Program-made: the position numbers and the translations under genes
Notes under the pieces: generated by a model
Seen by the model: the letters and a program-made list of their open reading frames with translations, nothing else
The model's database searches: none
Told to the model about the DNA's origin: nothing
Source: an uncultured Clostridia bacterium
Lineage (GTDB): Bacteria > Bacillota > Clostridia > Oscillospirales > Acutalibacteraceae
Assembly: GCA_947581635.1 (NCBI GenBank)
Contig: CANPVE010000007.1
Span: 58,631 to 122,630, forward strand
Direction of reading: 5' to 3'
Length of the DNA stretch: 64,000 bases
In this document: positions 35,453 to 44,884 of the stretch, one piece after another
Position numbering within the stretch: the stretch's first letter is position 1
How the letters are laid out: every line of letters starts with the position of its first letter

Positions 35453-36201
35453 TCAAAAAAGCCCCCTATAAAATAATTAAATTTAAAGTTATTACTTCAT
35501 TTTTTCAGTTCTTTTGCATAGTTTAAATAGAAGTATAGCTATAAGCTCTGTCAAATTTTCAACCATAAGCACTAAATATAATTGTATGTGTTTATTCTTT
35601 TAATATCACATCTTACTTTCTAACTTAAATTTATAAATACGATAATTCGACATTAATCTGTTCGTTGTGTTATTTTTGACCAGTATTTTACGTTATTATA
35701 CTAAATGCCATGCCATAAAGGCGCCACGATAAATTAAAGTCCATTATTCTAACTTTCACAGTAATCTTCAATAAAAGTACGACAAAAATCTTCGCAAAAA
35801 ACCATATAGGCAAGTTTTTTGCTCGATTTTTTTGTACTTTTTTAATTGAAGATTAGTATTAATCCATTGGAAATACCCCCTATCATGTTTGTTAGCTTGA
35901 GTTGTCTGTGTGGGATATAGGCAAGACCTTAGCAAGCTATGATTATAGTATAATTACTTATAGTATAATTACTAAAAATTATCCCTATAGCAATAACCTT
36001 TGTAACGTTATTATAATAGCATGGTTTTTCTAAAATGTCAACATAATTATTTTCTAAATTTCAAGGAAGTCTTTTTTCTGATATTAACAATTAAAAAAAT
36101 ACTAATTATTTTTTAAATCATATTTACTTTTTTGATTTATGGTGTATAATAAGGTTAGACGCTTTAGTATTTTTGATTCATACATATTGGAGGGAAGTAA
36201 T
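35453..36201. other. Divergent AT-rich intergenic region
   Basis: Very AT-rich, separating the reverse lipoprotein gene from the forward PadR gene. It contains a direct repeat TTATAGTATAATTAC (~35943-35971) with overlapping TATAAT-like boxes. No gene seen. Confidence 0.4.
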
Positions 36202-36564
36202 ATAGCCGCAGGAAATTTTAAAAGCACTTTCAAACGTGGTGCCACAGCCCTTCTCGTTTTGACGCTGCTTCAAGAACGCGATATGTACGGATATGAAATA
36301 ATACAAACCCTAATAAAACGAAGCAACGGTAACTTCTTCATTCCGGAAGGCAGTTTGTATCCGTCGTTATACAAAATGATAGATAATGGATATATAAGCA
36401 GCCGTGAAGTACAGGTCGGTAAGGCATCAACAAGGATTTATTACCACCTTGAAGATGCCGGCAGACTTCATTTGAAGCAGTTGCTTTCAGACTATCAAGC
36501 CGTCAAAAATGATATAGAAGCTATACTTAGCAGAAGTGGGGAGAATGCAACAGATGAAGAATAA
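36202..36564 (+). CDS. PadR-family transcriptional regulator
   Basis: 120 residues from the codon best placed after GGAGGG (36189-36194), which is ATA at 36202; the frame stays open upstream to ATG 36139 but with no ribosome site there. The winged helix is typical of PadR: RGATALLVLTLLQERDMYGYEIIQTL, FFIPEGSLYPSLYKMIDNGYIS, TRIYYHLEDAGRLHL. PadR proteins repress operons that often include a HAAS membrane protein, as here, and respond to envelope stress or ligands. Confidence 0.88.
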   Translation: MAAGNFKSTFKRGATALLVLTLLQERDMYGYEIIQTLIKRSNGNFFIPEGSLYPSLYKMIDNGYISSREVQVGKASTRIYYHLEDAGRLHLKQLLSDYQAVKNDIEAILSRSGENATDEE

Positions 36565-36955
36565 TATCGAAAAAGACTTAAAAAAATACTACAATGATAT
36601 TTCGAAATCACTTACTTGCAACAGAAAGAAAAAGCAAAATATAATCAACACAATAAAGAAAAATGTCAAATTGTGTCGAGAAAATAATCCAAATATCAAT
36701 ATTGATGAAATTATAAATTACTTCGGTAAACCAAATGATATTGCAGAGGCTTATTATGATACCGAAACGGCAGAAGACATTTCCTCTAAAACAAAGTTAA
36801 GCCATAAAATATTAATTTGCACAGTAACAGCTTTAGCTTTAGCCTTATTGATTTACATAGCAATTGTAGTTACAGCTTTAATGCATTCAATAAAATCTGA
36901 GTCTGCATATGGTGAAACAATAATAACTGAAACTTCACAATCAGACATAATATAA
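36554..36955 (+). CDS. HAAS-type (DUF1700-like) membrane protein
   Basis: 133 residues from ATG 36554, overlapping the PadR stop by eleven bases. The N-terminal ~80 residues are a helical HAAS domain (IEKDLKKYYNDISKSL, NIDEIINYFGKPNDIAEAY), followed by one TM segment (ILICTVTALALALLIYIAIVVTAL) and a short outer tail. HAAS proteins are the usual partners of PadR regulators and likely act as the membrane sensor. Confidence 0.82.
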   Translation: MKNNIEKDLKKYYNDISKSLTCNRKKKQNIINTIKKNVKLCRENNPNINIDEIINYFGKPNDIAEAYYDTETAEDISSKTKLSHKILICTVTALALALLIYIAIVVTALMHSIKSESAYGETIITETSQSDII

Positions 36956-36968
36956 GGAGAATAATTTA

Positions 36969-37430
36969 ATGAAAAAAATAATATCCATATTACTGACTAT
37001 GGTCATAGTGGTTATGTTGCCTATCACTGCTTTTGCAAGTGAAGACACCTCATCATCCAACGAAAATTCATATACAACATATTTCGACGATGGCAGTTAC
37101 TCTGTTACCACCATTACCGAATCTTTAGCCAGATCAACTAAAAGCGGCTCTAAAACAACTACAGTTTACAATTCCAGTGATGAAGCTCTTTGGAAAGTAA
37201 CCGTAAATGGTAGTTTTACATATACAGGCTCATCTGTCACTTGCACAAGTGCGTCGCATTCTATAACTATATATAATGACGATTGGTATACCTATTCGCA
37301 AAGCTCATATAAGTCTGGAAATAAGGCAATTGCAAACGTTGTAATGAAAAGAAAATTTTTAGGCATAGTTGTCGAAACCAAAGAAGCAAATTTAACACTT
37401 ACTTGTGATGTAAACGGTAATCTTTCATAA
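36969..37430 (+). CDS. Small secreted protein of unknown function
   Basis: 153 residues: signal peptide with cleavage after AFA (~residue 23), then a Ser/Thr-rich beta-strand protein (YTTYFDDGSYSVTTI, WKVTVNGSFTYTG, ANLTLTCDVNG) without catalytic motifs. Third gene of the PadR/HAAS operon (13-base gap, AAGGAGA site). Such small secreted proteins under PadR control are common in Clostridia but undefined; a bacteriocin-like or matrix role is speculation. Confidence 0.7.
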   Translation: MKKIISILLTMVIVVMLPITAFASEDTSSSNENSYTTYFDDGSYSVTTITESLARSTKSGSKTTTVYNSSDEALWKVTVNGSFTYTGSSVTCTSASHSITIYNDDWYTYSQSSYKSGNKAIANVVMKRKFLGIVVETKEANLTLTCDVNGNLS

Positions 37431-37502
37431 ATTCATATATCTTTTCTTTCTGTTGTAGTAAATCTTAAACTGGGGAAGTTCACATTCTCCTGTCATGATG
37501 AC

Positions 37503-37568
37503 AAGTACCACCTGTCATGTGCGAAAGGGCGCAGTTATCCCTTGGCGTGGCAAGTGGTACTTTTTTCG
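37503..37568 (+). terminator. Terminator after the PadR operon
   Basis: Stem AAGTACCAC/GTGGTACTT (37503-37511 with 37554-37562) followed by T4-6, just before the convergent conjugation operon. Confidence 0.65.
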
Positions 37569-37572
37569 CATT

Positions 37573-37833
37573 TCACGGCAGCTTTAATTTAAAAAGCAGA
37601 CTGCTCTTTCCACCGTTGGTGCGGTATCGCTGCTCGGTTTCAAGCAATCCCGCTTTTTTCAAATCCCGCAATGCACGGCGGATGGTCGCCTCTGACAGCT
37701 TTATATCTTTAGCAATCGTGGGAATGGCAGGCCAGCATTCACCGCTCTTGTTAGTTCTATCCGCGAGGTAAACATAAACTGCCACCGCGCGATGCGGCAG
37801 TTCCATGCCATAGATAAAATCAATCTTAGTCAT
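37573..37833 (-). CDS. Helix-turn-helix DNA-binding protein at end of conjugation operon
   Basis: 86 residues from ATG 37833, overlapping the traG stop. HTH_36-type winged helix: LPHRAVAVYVYLADRTN, CWPAIPTIAKDIKLSEATIRRALRDLKKAGLLETEQRYR. Related to N-terminal domains of RepA-like initiators; likely a regulator of the element. The longer reading from 37917 lies inside traG. Confidence 0.8.
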   Translation of the reverse strand: MTKIDFIYGMELPHRAVAVYVYLADRTNKSGECWPAIPTIAKDIKLSEATIRRALRDLKKAGLLETEQRYRTNGGKSSLLFKLKLP

Positions 37834-39250
37834 CTGATTTTTCACCTCTTGTTGTACGTATCGAAGAACTTTTACGTTCCTTTGGTTTTGCGGGAGACTT
37901 TTCTTCTGCGGTTTCATTGACCGAATCAGTCTCGGAATTTATGAGACTGACAGGTATTGCATTTGGAGGAATGTCATCCTCATCCCCAAGTTCATCTGCA
38001 TGATACTTTAGCATAATGCCCTCAATAATTTCGTCCTTGTTCGCATAGTCAACCTTTCGGTTGCCCTTTTCCTCGACGGCATACGGTTCCTCGAATTTAA
38101 TACCCCACTCAAAGAACAATTTCAGCTTAACTTTCATCGGGTGATGGCCTGTTTTCATTACAACGAACGTGCCTTTTGGCAGCGATTTCAATTCATCGGG
38201 AGTGAGCAGCGGACGTTCTATCATTTGCAGTGACTGTGACGGATCATTCTTGCTTCGGCTTACAGATCCCGACATCACGGTGCGGCTGCCGAGTGATTTT
38301 GATAATGTGTCCGCAGAGGATGAATTCGGAGCAAAGCCGCCGAACAGCGTGAGCTGCGTGTTGTCAATAATTATTTCGGCACTCTCCTTGCCGTAATTCC
38401 GCTCCAACTGTGCGAAAGATTGTATTACGGGAACGATTTGCAAACGCCTTGAACGTGCAGCCGAGAACATCATTTCGGCGGATTCAATTTTTGGTAGCGT
38501 CCCGAATTCGTCGCATAAGAAGACGCAACGATTCTTTAATCTTCCGCCCGTTTCGTCAGCGACCGCAAGAATTTCTCTGTATAGCTGCTGAATAATCAGC
38601 GAGACCATAAAGAATGTGTGAGGTGATTCCTCGGGCATGATAAGAAAAACAGCAGATTTTTCGTTGCAGAAAGTTTCAGCATCTATTTCTGTATCAAAAC
38701 AGAGCAATTGTTCAAGTTCCGAGTCGAGAAATGCGTTCAGTCTTGACAGAGCCGTACTCATAACCGAAGCCATAGCCTGCTCCGCTGTATTCAAAGATGC
38801 GCCTGCAAACCACTTGGCTTTGTGTTCGCCCGGCAGCAATTCCATAAGCTGCTGAAACTGATTTTTTCCTTTTTTGCCCGACGGTGCGAGAAGCTCCTGT
38901 ATGATTTTGAATACCGAGACAATGTGACGTTTGCCCGGCTCACAGAATTCAGCAACCAACAGAATCGTAGCTGTGAGCAGACCCTCTGCAGCATCGTAAA
39001 AATACGAATTTTGACCGAACCCCGAAGCGTCCATCCCCGAAAGGATAATCGTCTTAGAAATGATTTTGGCATATTTCTCGCACCGCGCCTTGTAGACCAG
39101 CTTATCGGGGTTCGCCTGATACAGATCCATATACTTGTTCACAAGGTGCAAAAGATTGTTGCCGTTGCTTCTTGTTGGGTTTCGCAGATCGATCACGGAC
39201 ACATGGTATCCGTAGTCCTTCGCGATCTGCCCGTAGTTTCTCATGATATC
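37826..39250 (-). CDS. traG: TraG/VirD4 type IV coupling protein, 3' exon
   Basis: 475 codons including stop; the larger part of the coupling protein, with NPTRSNGNNLLHLVNKYMDLYQ, the Walker B-like VFLCDEFGTLPKIES, and the conserved TLFGGFAPNSSSADTLSKSLG. It begins at GAT 39250, directly after the group II intron. Joined to 41781-42221 it gives an uninterrupted 621-aa protein through TDTKG/DIMRNYG, as in intact homologues. The coupling protein brings the relaxase-DNA complex to the mating channel. Without splicing it would be cut after the Walker A domain. Confidence 0.9.
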   Translation of the reverse strand, partial: DIMRNYGQIAKDYGYHVSVIDLRNPTRSNGNNLLHLVNKYMDLYQANPDKLVYKARCEKYAKIISKTIILSGMDASGFGQNSYFYDAAEGLLTATILLVAEFCEPGKRHIVSVFKIIQELLAPSGKKGKNQFQQLMELLPGEHKAKWFAGASLNTAEQAMASVMSTALSRLNAFLDSELEQLLCFDTEIDAETFCNEKSAVFLIMPEESPHTFFMVSLIIQQLYREILAVADETGGRLKNRCVFLCDEFGTLPKIESAEMMFSAARSRRLQIVPVIQSFAQLERNYGKESAEIIIDNTQLTLFGGFAPNSSSADTLSKSLGSRTVMSGSVSRSKNDPSQSLQMIERPLLTPDELKSLPKGTFVVMKTGHHPMKVKLKLFFEWGIKFEEPYAVEEKGNRKVDYANKDEIIEGIMLKYHADELGDEDDIPPNAIPVSLINSETDSVNETAEEKSPAKPKERKSSSIRTTRGEKSDD

Positions 39251-41780
39251 GTAGAGTAGGAATGAGCCGCCTTGCCACGTTGCCGCAGTAGGTCTGCCCA
39301 GACCCCTCTCAGAACCGGACGGACACCTCTCGATGTATCCGGCTCGCCATTATTGCTCCATCGTAAAAAATTCAAGGGTTGTGGATTTTATGATGACAGT
39401 TCTTGCAAACAGCCAATGTCTTACGCCGTTTAGCAATCATCATTATTTTCCAGAAATCTTTGCCTTTCAAATTCTTTATTTTGTTCACATGATGGATTTC
39501 AATAGGAACTCCGGTTTTGCCGCATAATTCACAAACTTTGGCGGATAATCTATCCTCAAGGGTTGTCCTTGAATTGAAATACACGACCGCATGGTCTTTG
39601 ATTACATCGTCAAAATCCGTTGTCTTTTTGCATTTCATAAAATCGGCGAATTTGCAGTATTTTATGCCTCTCGCTGTTTGATACGGAATGCGCCAGCTGC
39701 CATTGCTGCTGTATTTGCCAATCACCTTTCTGGAGGTGGTTTTATGCTTGCCCGCAATGGTTTTAAGACAGCTATATTCCATGAAATACGCAAAGTAGCA
39801 AAGTCGGCTGTAGTTACTGGCTATCGCGTAGTAATTACAAATTCCTCTTAATTCCGCGTTATACGCGGAGACAATTTCCAAATCCGTACATGCGTAAAGA
39901 TATTTTCTGGCAATGGGTTCCAGCGTACCGTCTGGTAATTGACGGATAATCGCTTTGTCAAAGAGAAATGGCATGATTTTATCCCTAAACGGCACGCACA
40001 ATTCCACCTTTCCTTTCAGCGTTCGCTGTAAGTGGTTTCCGTGGGGTTTAACGGTATTATCACGCCGTACTCGGATGTCATATCCAAGGAAACGCGCCGG
40101 CTGACTGCTGTGAGTTATCAGCGTTTTCTCCGCTGACAGTTCCATTTTGAGTTCACGACAAATGAAATCGGAAAACTCCTTTTTAATCAGTTCACAATCA
40201 GCTTTATTTCCCTTGACGCCGATAATAAAATCATCTGCGTAACGGATATACTTCATTACCTTGTCTGTTGGGGAAGCACAGGGCATTTTTCTCAGCTGTA
40301 AACGAAGTTCTTTTTTTCGCTTCAGTAAAGCTGTTTTTTCTGCGCCCGATGCGTTTTTTAACTGTCTTCTTGTTTTTGCAATCAAGCCCATAATCGTGCC
40401 ATACTCAACGGTGTGCACTCTGTCTCTTGATTTTCTAAACTTTTTAGCAGCATCTTCCGCAAATTTATCAAGCTCGTTGAGATAAATATTGGCAAGCAGA
40501 GGGGAGATAATGCCACCCTGCGGACAGCCGGAATAGGTGCCGTTATATTGCCAGTTTTCCATATATCCGGCTCTCAAAAATTTCCACACAAGTTTTATCA
40601 GTCTCGCGTCTTTAATTTTTCTGCCAATAATATCCACAAGCACATGATGATTGATATTGTCAAAGCAGCCCTTGATGTCGCCCTCAACAAACCACGCAAC
40701 GCCGGTAAATTCCTTTTTCAAAGAATTTAGGGCGGTATGACAGCTTCTTTGCGGACGAAATCCATGAGAATTTTTGGAAAATATTGGCTCATATACTGCT
40801 TCCAATATCATTCTTAAAACCTCCTGAACCAGCTTGTCAGTAAAGGTAGGAATTCCGAGCGGACGTTTTTTATTACTGCCGCGCTTTTTCGGAATATAGG
40901 TTCTGCGGACAGGCTTTGGCATATAGCTTTCATCAGACAAGGCTTGTATAATTTTATCAATTTTTTCTTTGCCGAACCCATCGGCTGTATCGTCCTCTAT
41001 GCCCTTTGTGGACGCACCTTTATTGGAATAAAGTTTTTGATATGCAGCATAGTACAAATCAGGTCTGAGCATATAGCGATACAGTCTTGTGAAGATTTCA
41101 TCTTTGTGTCTGCTTGAATTTTTACTGATATTCTCTAAAATCTCTGTTGTTGGTTTCATTTGAGGCATTCCTCCCTAATCAATTTTCGATTTCAGAACAC
41201 AATAACTGTTCCCCTTCGCCATGTAAGGGTGATTAACCCTCTCGGACTACTATGGGAACTCCGTTGCCATATTGGATATTCAGCGTCATCTCTCTTGCTT
41301 TTTGGCTTAAGATTTATCACCCGAAGGCATTTCGCATAGCTTTCTCAAGCATTCCAACTTAGGCAATCCCCGGTTAGTGCAATAAGCAGGCAAGTGCAGA
41401 TTGTCGGATATGCTTTCGTTTCGTTATCACCAGTTCTCTGGCTAGTCATATGAATGATTGGTAACCCATTGCACAAAGGCGAAATGTAATGTTATTCATA
41501 TCAGAGGTTGATACCACGTATTCCGCGGCTGCATACACATTCCTCTATCCGGACACAACGGAAACTTGAAACTCGCATTCAACATTCTATAGTTCTATCC
41601 TCATATCTGCTTGACGTTGCGATTCAGTCGCACCTATGTGTATAAGGTGACTTACCGCTTTTCCTGTCATGCTATTGTCCCGTTTGGCTTTCGCCTCCTC
41701 GGTCAGACAGGTCGTCTCCATCGTTACCTTGATGGGCAGTGCCTTATCACTGCTTCTTATTGCACCCTATCCGGGCGCAC
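39251..41780 (-). mobile_element. Group II intron inserted in traG
   Basis: 5' end GTGCGCCCGG at 41780; a ribozyme domain I region 41170-41780; maturase ORF in domain IV; domain V as GAGCCGGATACATCGAGAGG..GTCCGGTTC (~39298-39333); domain VI with bulged A (CCTACTCTAC) ending at 39251. 2530 bases. Exact removal joins GGT to GAT and restores the traG frame, which fixes both ends. Confidence 0.92.
39372..41168 (-). CDS. ltrA: Group II intron-encoded reverse transcriptase/maturase with HNH endonuclease
   Basis: 598 residues: RT domain with GIPTFTDKLVQEVLR, HGFRPQRSCHTAL, GDIKGCFDNINH, QGGIISPLLANIYL and catalytic YADDFIIG; maturase (X) domain ~400-500; C-terminal HNH nuclease CELCG...EIHHVNKIKNLKG...CKNCHHKIH. 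An insertion between RT3 and RT5 (~255-310) is present. It promotes splicing and retrohoming of the intron. Appears intact. Confidence 0.94.
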   Translation of the reverse strand: MPQMKPTTEILENISKNSSRHKDEIFTRLYRYMLRPDLYYAAYQKLYSNKGASTKGIEDDTADGFGKEKIDKIIQALSDESYMPKPVRRTYIPKKRGSNKKRPLGIPTFTDKLVQEVLRMILEAVYEPIFSKNSHGFRPQRSCHTALNSLKKEFTGVAWFVEGDIKGCFDNINHHVLVDIIGRKIKDARLIKLVWKFLRAGYMENWQYNGTYSGCPQGGIISPLLANIYLNELDKFAEDAAKKFRKSRDRVHTVEYGTIMGLIAKTRRQLKNASGAEKTALLKRKKELRLQLRKMPCASPTDKVMKYIRYADDFIIGVKGNKADCELIKKEFSDFICRELKMELSAEKTLITHSSQPARFLGYDIRVRRDNTVKPHGNHLQRTLKGKVELCVPFRDKIMPFLFDKAIIRQLPDGTLEPIARKYLYACTDLEIVSAYNAELRGICNYYAIASNYSRLCYFAYFMEYSCLKTIAGKHKTTSRKVIGKYSSNGSWRIPYQTARGIKYCKFADFMKCKKTTDFDDVIKDHAVVYFNSRTTLEDRLSAKVCELCGKTGVPIEIHHVNKIKNLKGKDFWKIMMIAKRRKTLAVCKNCHHKIHNP

Positions 41781-42221
41781 ACCCTTCGTGTCTGTTGCAA
41801 GCCAGCTCATGCCGCTTGCACAGGCGTATTCGATGCACGGATAGAGCCAATATGCGGTCTTTCCGACACCCGCCGCACCTATCATCAGCACATGAACATC
41901 GCCTGTGTCAACTATCGCAGTGGTAGAGTTTTTACCTCCCGTACACCCGACAACAATCCCCTGCGGAACAGGCTGTCCGTTGGCAGTCGGAGCTTCACCT
42001 TGAGATGCTTGTTTTCGCCATTCCTGCGGAGTGAATTGAACGTGCTTGTATATTTTGAGAATCTCGGCTTTTGTTGCCCAGCGAGCCGTGCCGTGCTGAC
42101 CGTCGCCGACAGTTTTGCTCTTGATGTTGTTAAGGTTGTAGATATGCGAAAGCAGCGTCACGCCGCCCAGCACAAAAAACATCACCACGGAAACCAGAAC
42201 TAAAATTGCAATACCTGACAT
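41781..42221 (-). CDS. traG: TraG/VirD4 type IV coupling protein, 5' exon
   Basis: 147 codons: an N-terminal TM segment (IAILVLVSVVMFFVLGGVTLL), then HGTARWATKAEI and Walker A GAAGVGKTAYWLYP, ending ...LATDTKG at 41781. Unspliced reading continues only seven residues into the intron (VRPDRVQ, stop). It overlaps the upstream gene by 22 bases. See the 3' exon for the joined product. Confidence 0.9.
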
Positions 42222-43114
42222 GCTTCTGCCTCACTTTCGCTCTGAGATAACAAATCCTCGTTCCAATCTTTGGCTGTCGGGACGAGGATTTCAAAATCAA
42301 TATTTTGTTCTTTTAACTTTTCGGCAATACTCCTCGCCGCAGACTGCCCGGGACTGTCGCTGTCAAAACACAGGAATACTTTCCTGATGTTCGGATTGTC
42401 CTCAAGGCATTGAAAAAGCACCCTGTCGGAGACCGAGCAGGATGCCGCATAGCTGTGATTTTTCCAATTTACCTTGTGCATTGATATGAACGATAATAAG
42501 TCTATCGGTGCTTCAAACAAATATATATTTTCGCTGTTTCCGAACCAATGAAAGCTGAACTCGGGAAGACTTCCGGCGGCATTTCTTTTGTATTGACTCT
42601 CGCTGCCTGTACCGCGTTTGTGGACATGACGCGCTGCTCCGTTTGTATCGTAACCCACGAACACTGCATTGTGATAATCGGAGGATTCGTAAATCAAACC
42701 TCTGCGGACAAAGGCTTGCAGAACATCTGCATCAATGCCTCTGCGATTTAACAGATAGGCAAACACCCGCCGCATATTGTGATTCTTAGGCGGCAGTTCA
42801 AATGGTTTGGATCCTTTCTGCACAGGCGGGGAAGTAATAAGTGTACCGCCGCATCCTCCGAGCAGAAATTCAACCGCTTCGGGATAGGATTTTTCAAAGA
42901 ATTTCTGCACGAAATCTATTGCGTCACCGCCGACTCGCTCATACTGATGAAACCAGACATTTCCGCGAATGGTGACCTTCTGACCGCCGTCCCGCCACTC
43001 ATATTCCGAACCCGAACGCTTGAGCTTTTCGCCGCGGCTTCGCAGCAACTGAGCAATATCAGTCTGCCGCGCCCGCGATTTTTCTTCTTCCGTAAAATGA
43101 ATGTATTTTGACAT
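42200..43114 (-). CDS. DUF3991/TOPRIM (primase-like) protein of the conjugative element
   Basis: 304 residues: an N-terminal zinc-finger-like primase region (YEWRDGGQKVTIRGNVWFHQYERVGGDAIDFVQKFF), DUF3991 (~100-190) and a TOPRIM core with VFLCFDSDSPGQSAARSIAEKL. Common beside MobP relaxases in Firmicutes elements, probably for priming or processing transferred DNA. SD AAGGAGA. Confidence 0.85.
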   Translation of the reverse strand: MSKYIHFTEEEKSRARQTDIAQLLRSRGEKLKRSGSEYEWRDGGQKVTIRGNVWFHQYERVGGDAIDFVQKFFEKSYPEAVEFLLGGCGGTLITSPPVQKGSKPFELPPKNHNMRRVFAYLLNRRGIDADVLQAFVRRGLIYESSDYHNAVFVGYDTNGAARHVHKRGTGSESQYKRNAAGSLPEFSFHWFGNSENIYLFEAPIDLLSFISMHKVNWKNHSYAASCSVSDRVLFQCLEDNPNIRKVFLCFDSDSPGQSAARSIAEKLKEQNIDFEILVPTAKDWNEDLLSQSESEAEACQVLQF

Positions 43115-43130
43115 TTTAAATTTCTCCTTG

Positions 43131-44447
43131 CTATTGTTTCAGACCCCAGGCCTGCTTTTTCTCATCAATCGTCCGCTTTAATTTGCGGTCAATTTGAGCA
43201 TCATTGTTTTCCTGCTCGTCGTAAATTTTGTCCTGAATTATCTGCGCGAGATATTGCAGAAGCCTGAGTGAAGCAATCGCCGCAGACTGCTTTTGCTCGC
43301 CGTATTTGTATCTGATGCGCACGGTCGGCTGATTGATAATCAGATTCATCGCCTCCCGAATTACGGCATTTTTAATCGGCTTGAATTCCTCATTCTGCGA
43401 GAGCGGAACTCGCGGCGGAAGTTCATCTGTGTAAATACTCAGGATTTCCTCCCGCTGATGATACCACAAATCATACAGCTCGGATATTCGCTCATTTTCC
43501 GAAAGCTCATCAACGATGTCATCTACAAGCTTTTTCAGATCTGAATTTAAATAACCGTAAACCTTTTTGCCTGAAATATGCAACAGGCTATTTGCCAATT
43601 TCAGCAATAAAGATTCAAGCTTCGGATTGTGATAACTGCCCGAATTGATTCTTTCAACAATATCTGAAATTATCTCACGGCTTTGCAGACGAAGCGCGTC
43701 GCGGTGTTCTGTCTGTTTTTCGTACAGACAAAGTAAATCCTGCTTGAATATATCGTTTGCAAAAGACGCACGCAGATTTTCAACTCCGCGTTTTGTGAGA
43801 TAGCCTTCATTTGCAACCGTCGAATAGGCGATGAGATGTACATGCGGGTGCGTCGATTCATTGTGAAATGCCGCGAACCATTTCAGATGCTCCATCGGTA
43901 TTTTCAGATTTTCCGAGAGTGCCTGAGTCTGCGTTCTCAGCATATCCCGCCACCTTGAGCCTGTGTCGAATCCCAGACGCTCCGCATCCTCCCGGCGCAG
44001 TGAAATAATTATCGTCCACACATTCCCGCTGTGCAGATTTAATTCATTTGACACCTTGCCGAGCTTCACCTCAACACCGTCGTCGGTAAACAATCCGTGT
44101 GTCCCGAATTTTTCAGCTCTCGGACGTGTCGCAATGTAATCTGCGTAGGTTTTGCGGTTCATCATTTCAAACGCATTGTCCTCGATTGCACGCGATATAA
44201 AATCAGATGCGCAACCAAAATTTTGAGTTTTAAGATAATCTGCATACTCAATAATTTCTTTTGTGTCGGGGAAATCCTTGATAATTTTATCTATCAGATT
44301 TTTTTGAGCGACAGTGCTCGGAGAAAATTTATGTGTGTCATCAATTTTCTCCACGCCCTCGCGTGTGGCGATGTATTTTGCATAGCCGCCGATTTTCTTA
44401 CTGCCGTTCGGTTTTAAATATTTGAATTTTGTAACAAGCCTTGCCAT
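43131..44447 (-). CDS. MobP-type relaxase
   Basis: 438 residues. Start MARLVTKFKYLKPNG...YAKYIATREGVE is that of MobP3-like relaxases; HPHVHLIAYS (about residue 205) with the preceding FHNES is the histidine triad that binds the metal at the nicking site; the catalytic Tyr is probably in the YIATREG segment, near the N-terminus. C-terminal half helical. It nicks oriT and pilots the strand. Its start lies three bases after the accessory gene stop; the candidate oriT is 0.4 kb upstream. Confidence 0.9.
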   Translation of the reverse strand: MARLVTKFKYLKPNGSKKIGGYAKYIATREGVEKIDDTHKFSPSTVAQKNLIDKIIKDFPDTKEIIEYADYLKTQNFGCASDFISRAIEDNAFEMMNRKTYADYIATRPRAEKFGTHGLFTDDGVEVKLGKVSNELNLHSGNVWTIIISLRREDAERLGFDTGSRWRDMLRTQTQALSENLKIPMEHLKWFAAFHNESTHPHVHLIAYSTVANEGYLTKRGVENLRASFANDIFKQDLLCLYEKQTEHRDALRLQSREIISDIVERINSGSYHNPKLESLLLKLANSLLHISGKKVYGYLNSDLKKLVDDIVDELSENERISELYDLWYHQREEILSIYTDELPPRVPLSQNEEFKPIKNAVIREAMNLIINQPTVRIRYKYGEQKQSAAIASLRLLQYLAQIIQDKIYDEQENNDAQIDRKLKRTIDEKKQAWGLKQ

Positions 44448-44450
44448 GAT

Positions 44451-44873
44451 TTACCCGTTCTGCCATTCAACAGCATCGTCGAAAGAAAACGAACCGTTGA
44501 GGCGTTTAACTTCCTTTACACACTCACCGCGAAGCCTTTGAAGCGTAACCTTATCAATATCCTGCGTGGATGCAACCACATTCATCATCATCGCCATTTC
44601 GACAGCCAGCTTGAAAATCATTCTGTTCTGACGGTTGTCGCTCTCGGCAACAATTGACTTGAGCGTGGAGGTCACGACATTCGGAAGATATGCTTTGCTG
44701 TCTTCGCTTGAAAGATAACCCGCGTAAAAAATAACCGCCTTTTCAATAAATTCGCTCTGACTGGAGCAGTTGTCATCTTCATATAATTTCTTAACCAAAT
44801 CCAGCGTTGATTCTTTGATCCACAGGGCAAATTTCCGCTTGGTTTTCTTTCGGATTTCTTCGTTTTCATTCAT
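44451..44873 (-). CDS. Relaxosome accessory protein (ribbon-helix-helix/MobC-like)
   Basis: 140 residues, with KRKFALWIKESTLDLVKKLYEDDNCSSQSEFIEKAVIFYAGYL forming a ribbon-helix-helix-like N-terminus, followed by a helical oligomerisation region. It sits between the candidate oriT and the relaxase gene, where such DNA-binding helpers are usual. SD AAGGAGATGATG. Confidence 0.75.
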   Translation of the reverse strand: MNENEEIRKKTKRKFALWIKESTLDLVKKLYEDDNCSSQSEFIEKAVIFYAGYLSSEDSKAYLPNVVTSTLKSIVAESDNRQNRMIFKLAVEMAMMMNVVASTQDIDKVTLQRLRGECVKEVKRLNGSFSFDDAVEWQNG

Positions 44874-44884
44874 GTGCTCATCAT

